Below the pieces are notes generated by a model. It saw only the letters and a list, made by a program, of their open reading frames with translations, had not been told where the DNA came from and made no database searches. The translations under genes and the position numbers were made by a program. This document shows, piece after piece, positions 32,718 through 32,973 of a stretch of 32,973 bases of DNA. Positions within the stretch are counted from its first letter, which is position 1. The number at the start of each line of letters is the position of its first letter. The DNA is from Mahella sp. (GTDB lineage Bacteria; Bacillota; Clostridia; Mahellales; Mahellaceae), in contig NZ_JAIHAU010000013.1 of assembly GCF_020054945.1 (NCBI RefSeq), forward strand, positions 1-32,973. The letters are read 5' to 3'.

Positions 32718-32810
32718 AGGGGATAAAATCCCAATTTGACAGCAAAAAAGAATAAAAAAGGGCTGTAACCCTCATAAATAAAGGCTTTACGGTCTACATA
32801 CTTTTTCTAA
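32718..32810 (+). repeat. Probable insertion-sequence 3'-end relic, copy B
   Basis: GGGATA-AATCCCA-TTTGACAG followed by a short frame tail QFDSKKE then TAA, then GGGCTGTAACCC and a partial inverted partner near AAGGCTTTACGG. The layout matches copy A at 29995-30073 in the same orientation. It is probably what remains of a transposase 3' end. Confidence 0.35.
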
Positions 32811-32946
32811 AATATGTAGTGGGCAGATTAAGCTGTCAAACTAAGAGTGGTAATATTATGAATCCTGGTTGTTCAGAGCTAATTGCGTTGTTTGAAAAGG
32901 CGGATAAATAGCGTTTTAGCAGGTATAGGAGAAAATATTTTACCCC

Positions 32947-32973
32947 ATGCACATGCCTAAAATTAGCGTGGTG
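32947..32973 (+). CDS. Possible gene start cut by the window edge
   Basis: ATG 32947 begins MHMPKISVV and the frame is still open at the last base. AGGAGA lies about 14 bases upstream, rather far. A separate 17-codon frame (32858-32911, MNPGCSELIALFEKADK) precedes it without clear signals. Too short to identify. Confidence 0.2.

Overview
The window looks like a chromosomal segment of a spore-forming, anaerobic, Gram-positive bacterium of the Clostridia. The evidence is a spoIIAA-spoIIAB-sigF operon behind a sigma-H-like promoter, an alpha/beta small acid-soluble spore protein, a GlgC/GlgD pair, a DUF4364 protein, a CooT-type nickel protein, Firmicutes-type Pho boxes and a Rex-like operator. 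ATA is the favoured isoleucine codon in most genes. A thermoanaerobacterial genus such as Mahella is a reasonable guess from memory, but the sequence alone does not prove it.

Layout. 1-5582 (+): glycogen/alpha-glucan block, with a 5'-truncated GH13 amylase, glgC, glgD and glgB. 5645-9777 (+): a four-gene operon behind a near-consensus promoter, with a HAD phosphatase, a protein resembling deoxyhypusine synthase, a PfkB kinase of the HldE type and a ROK regulator. 9810-11332 (+): guaB. 11339-16061 (+): phosphate uptake, with pstS, a chemotaxis receptor, pstC and pstA. Both pstS and pstC lie behind 11-bp-periodic Pho boxes, and pstB and phoU are absent. 16199-18549 (+): spore protein, DUF4364 protein, glycerate kinase and a small unknown protein. 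18603-20267 (+): spoIIA operon. 20305-20790 (-): FMN_bind-like lipoprotein under a Rex-like operator. 20842-21842 (+): cysteine synthase behind a perfect consensus promoter.

21919-28260 (-): a five-gene oxidoreductase operon, in transcription order a PreA-like dehydrogenase with ferredoxin tail, an FrdA-like flavoprotein, a LacI regulator, a zinc dehydrogenase and a Gfo/Idh/MocA oxidoreductase. A LacI-type palindrome sits just downstream of its -10 box, so the operon is probably autoregulated. A nucleoside hydrolase, a DUF3842 protein and a CooT-like protein run the other way from the same intergenic region (28274-29910).

29920-32973: accessory tail. A lipoprotein with beta-propeller-like repeats and a C39-like peptidase (both -) are flanked by two similar short relics that look like the 3' end of the same insertion-sequence family. 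The peptidase frame continues upstream through two amber codons, so its 5' end seems decayed or unusual. The last 600 bases hold no gene I recognise. No rRNA, tRNA or CRISPR array was seen.

The best candidates for undescribed biology are the HAD/DHS-like/HldE-kinase/ROK operon, the LacI-controlled oxidoreductase operon, the chemoreceptor embedded in the pst locus, and the Rex-controlled flavin lipoprotein.
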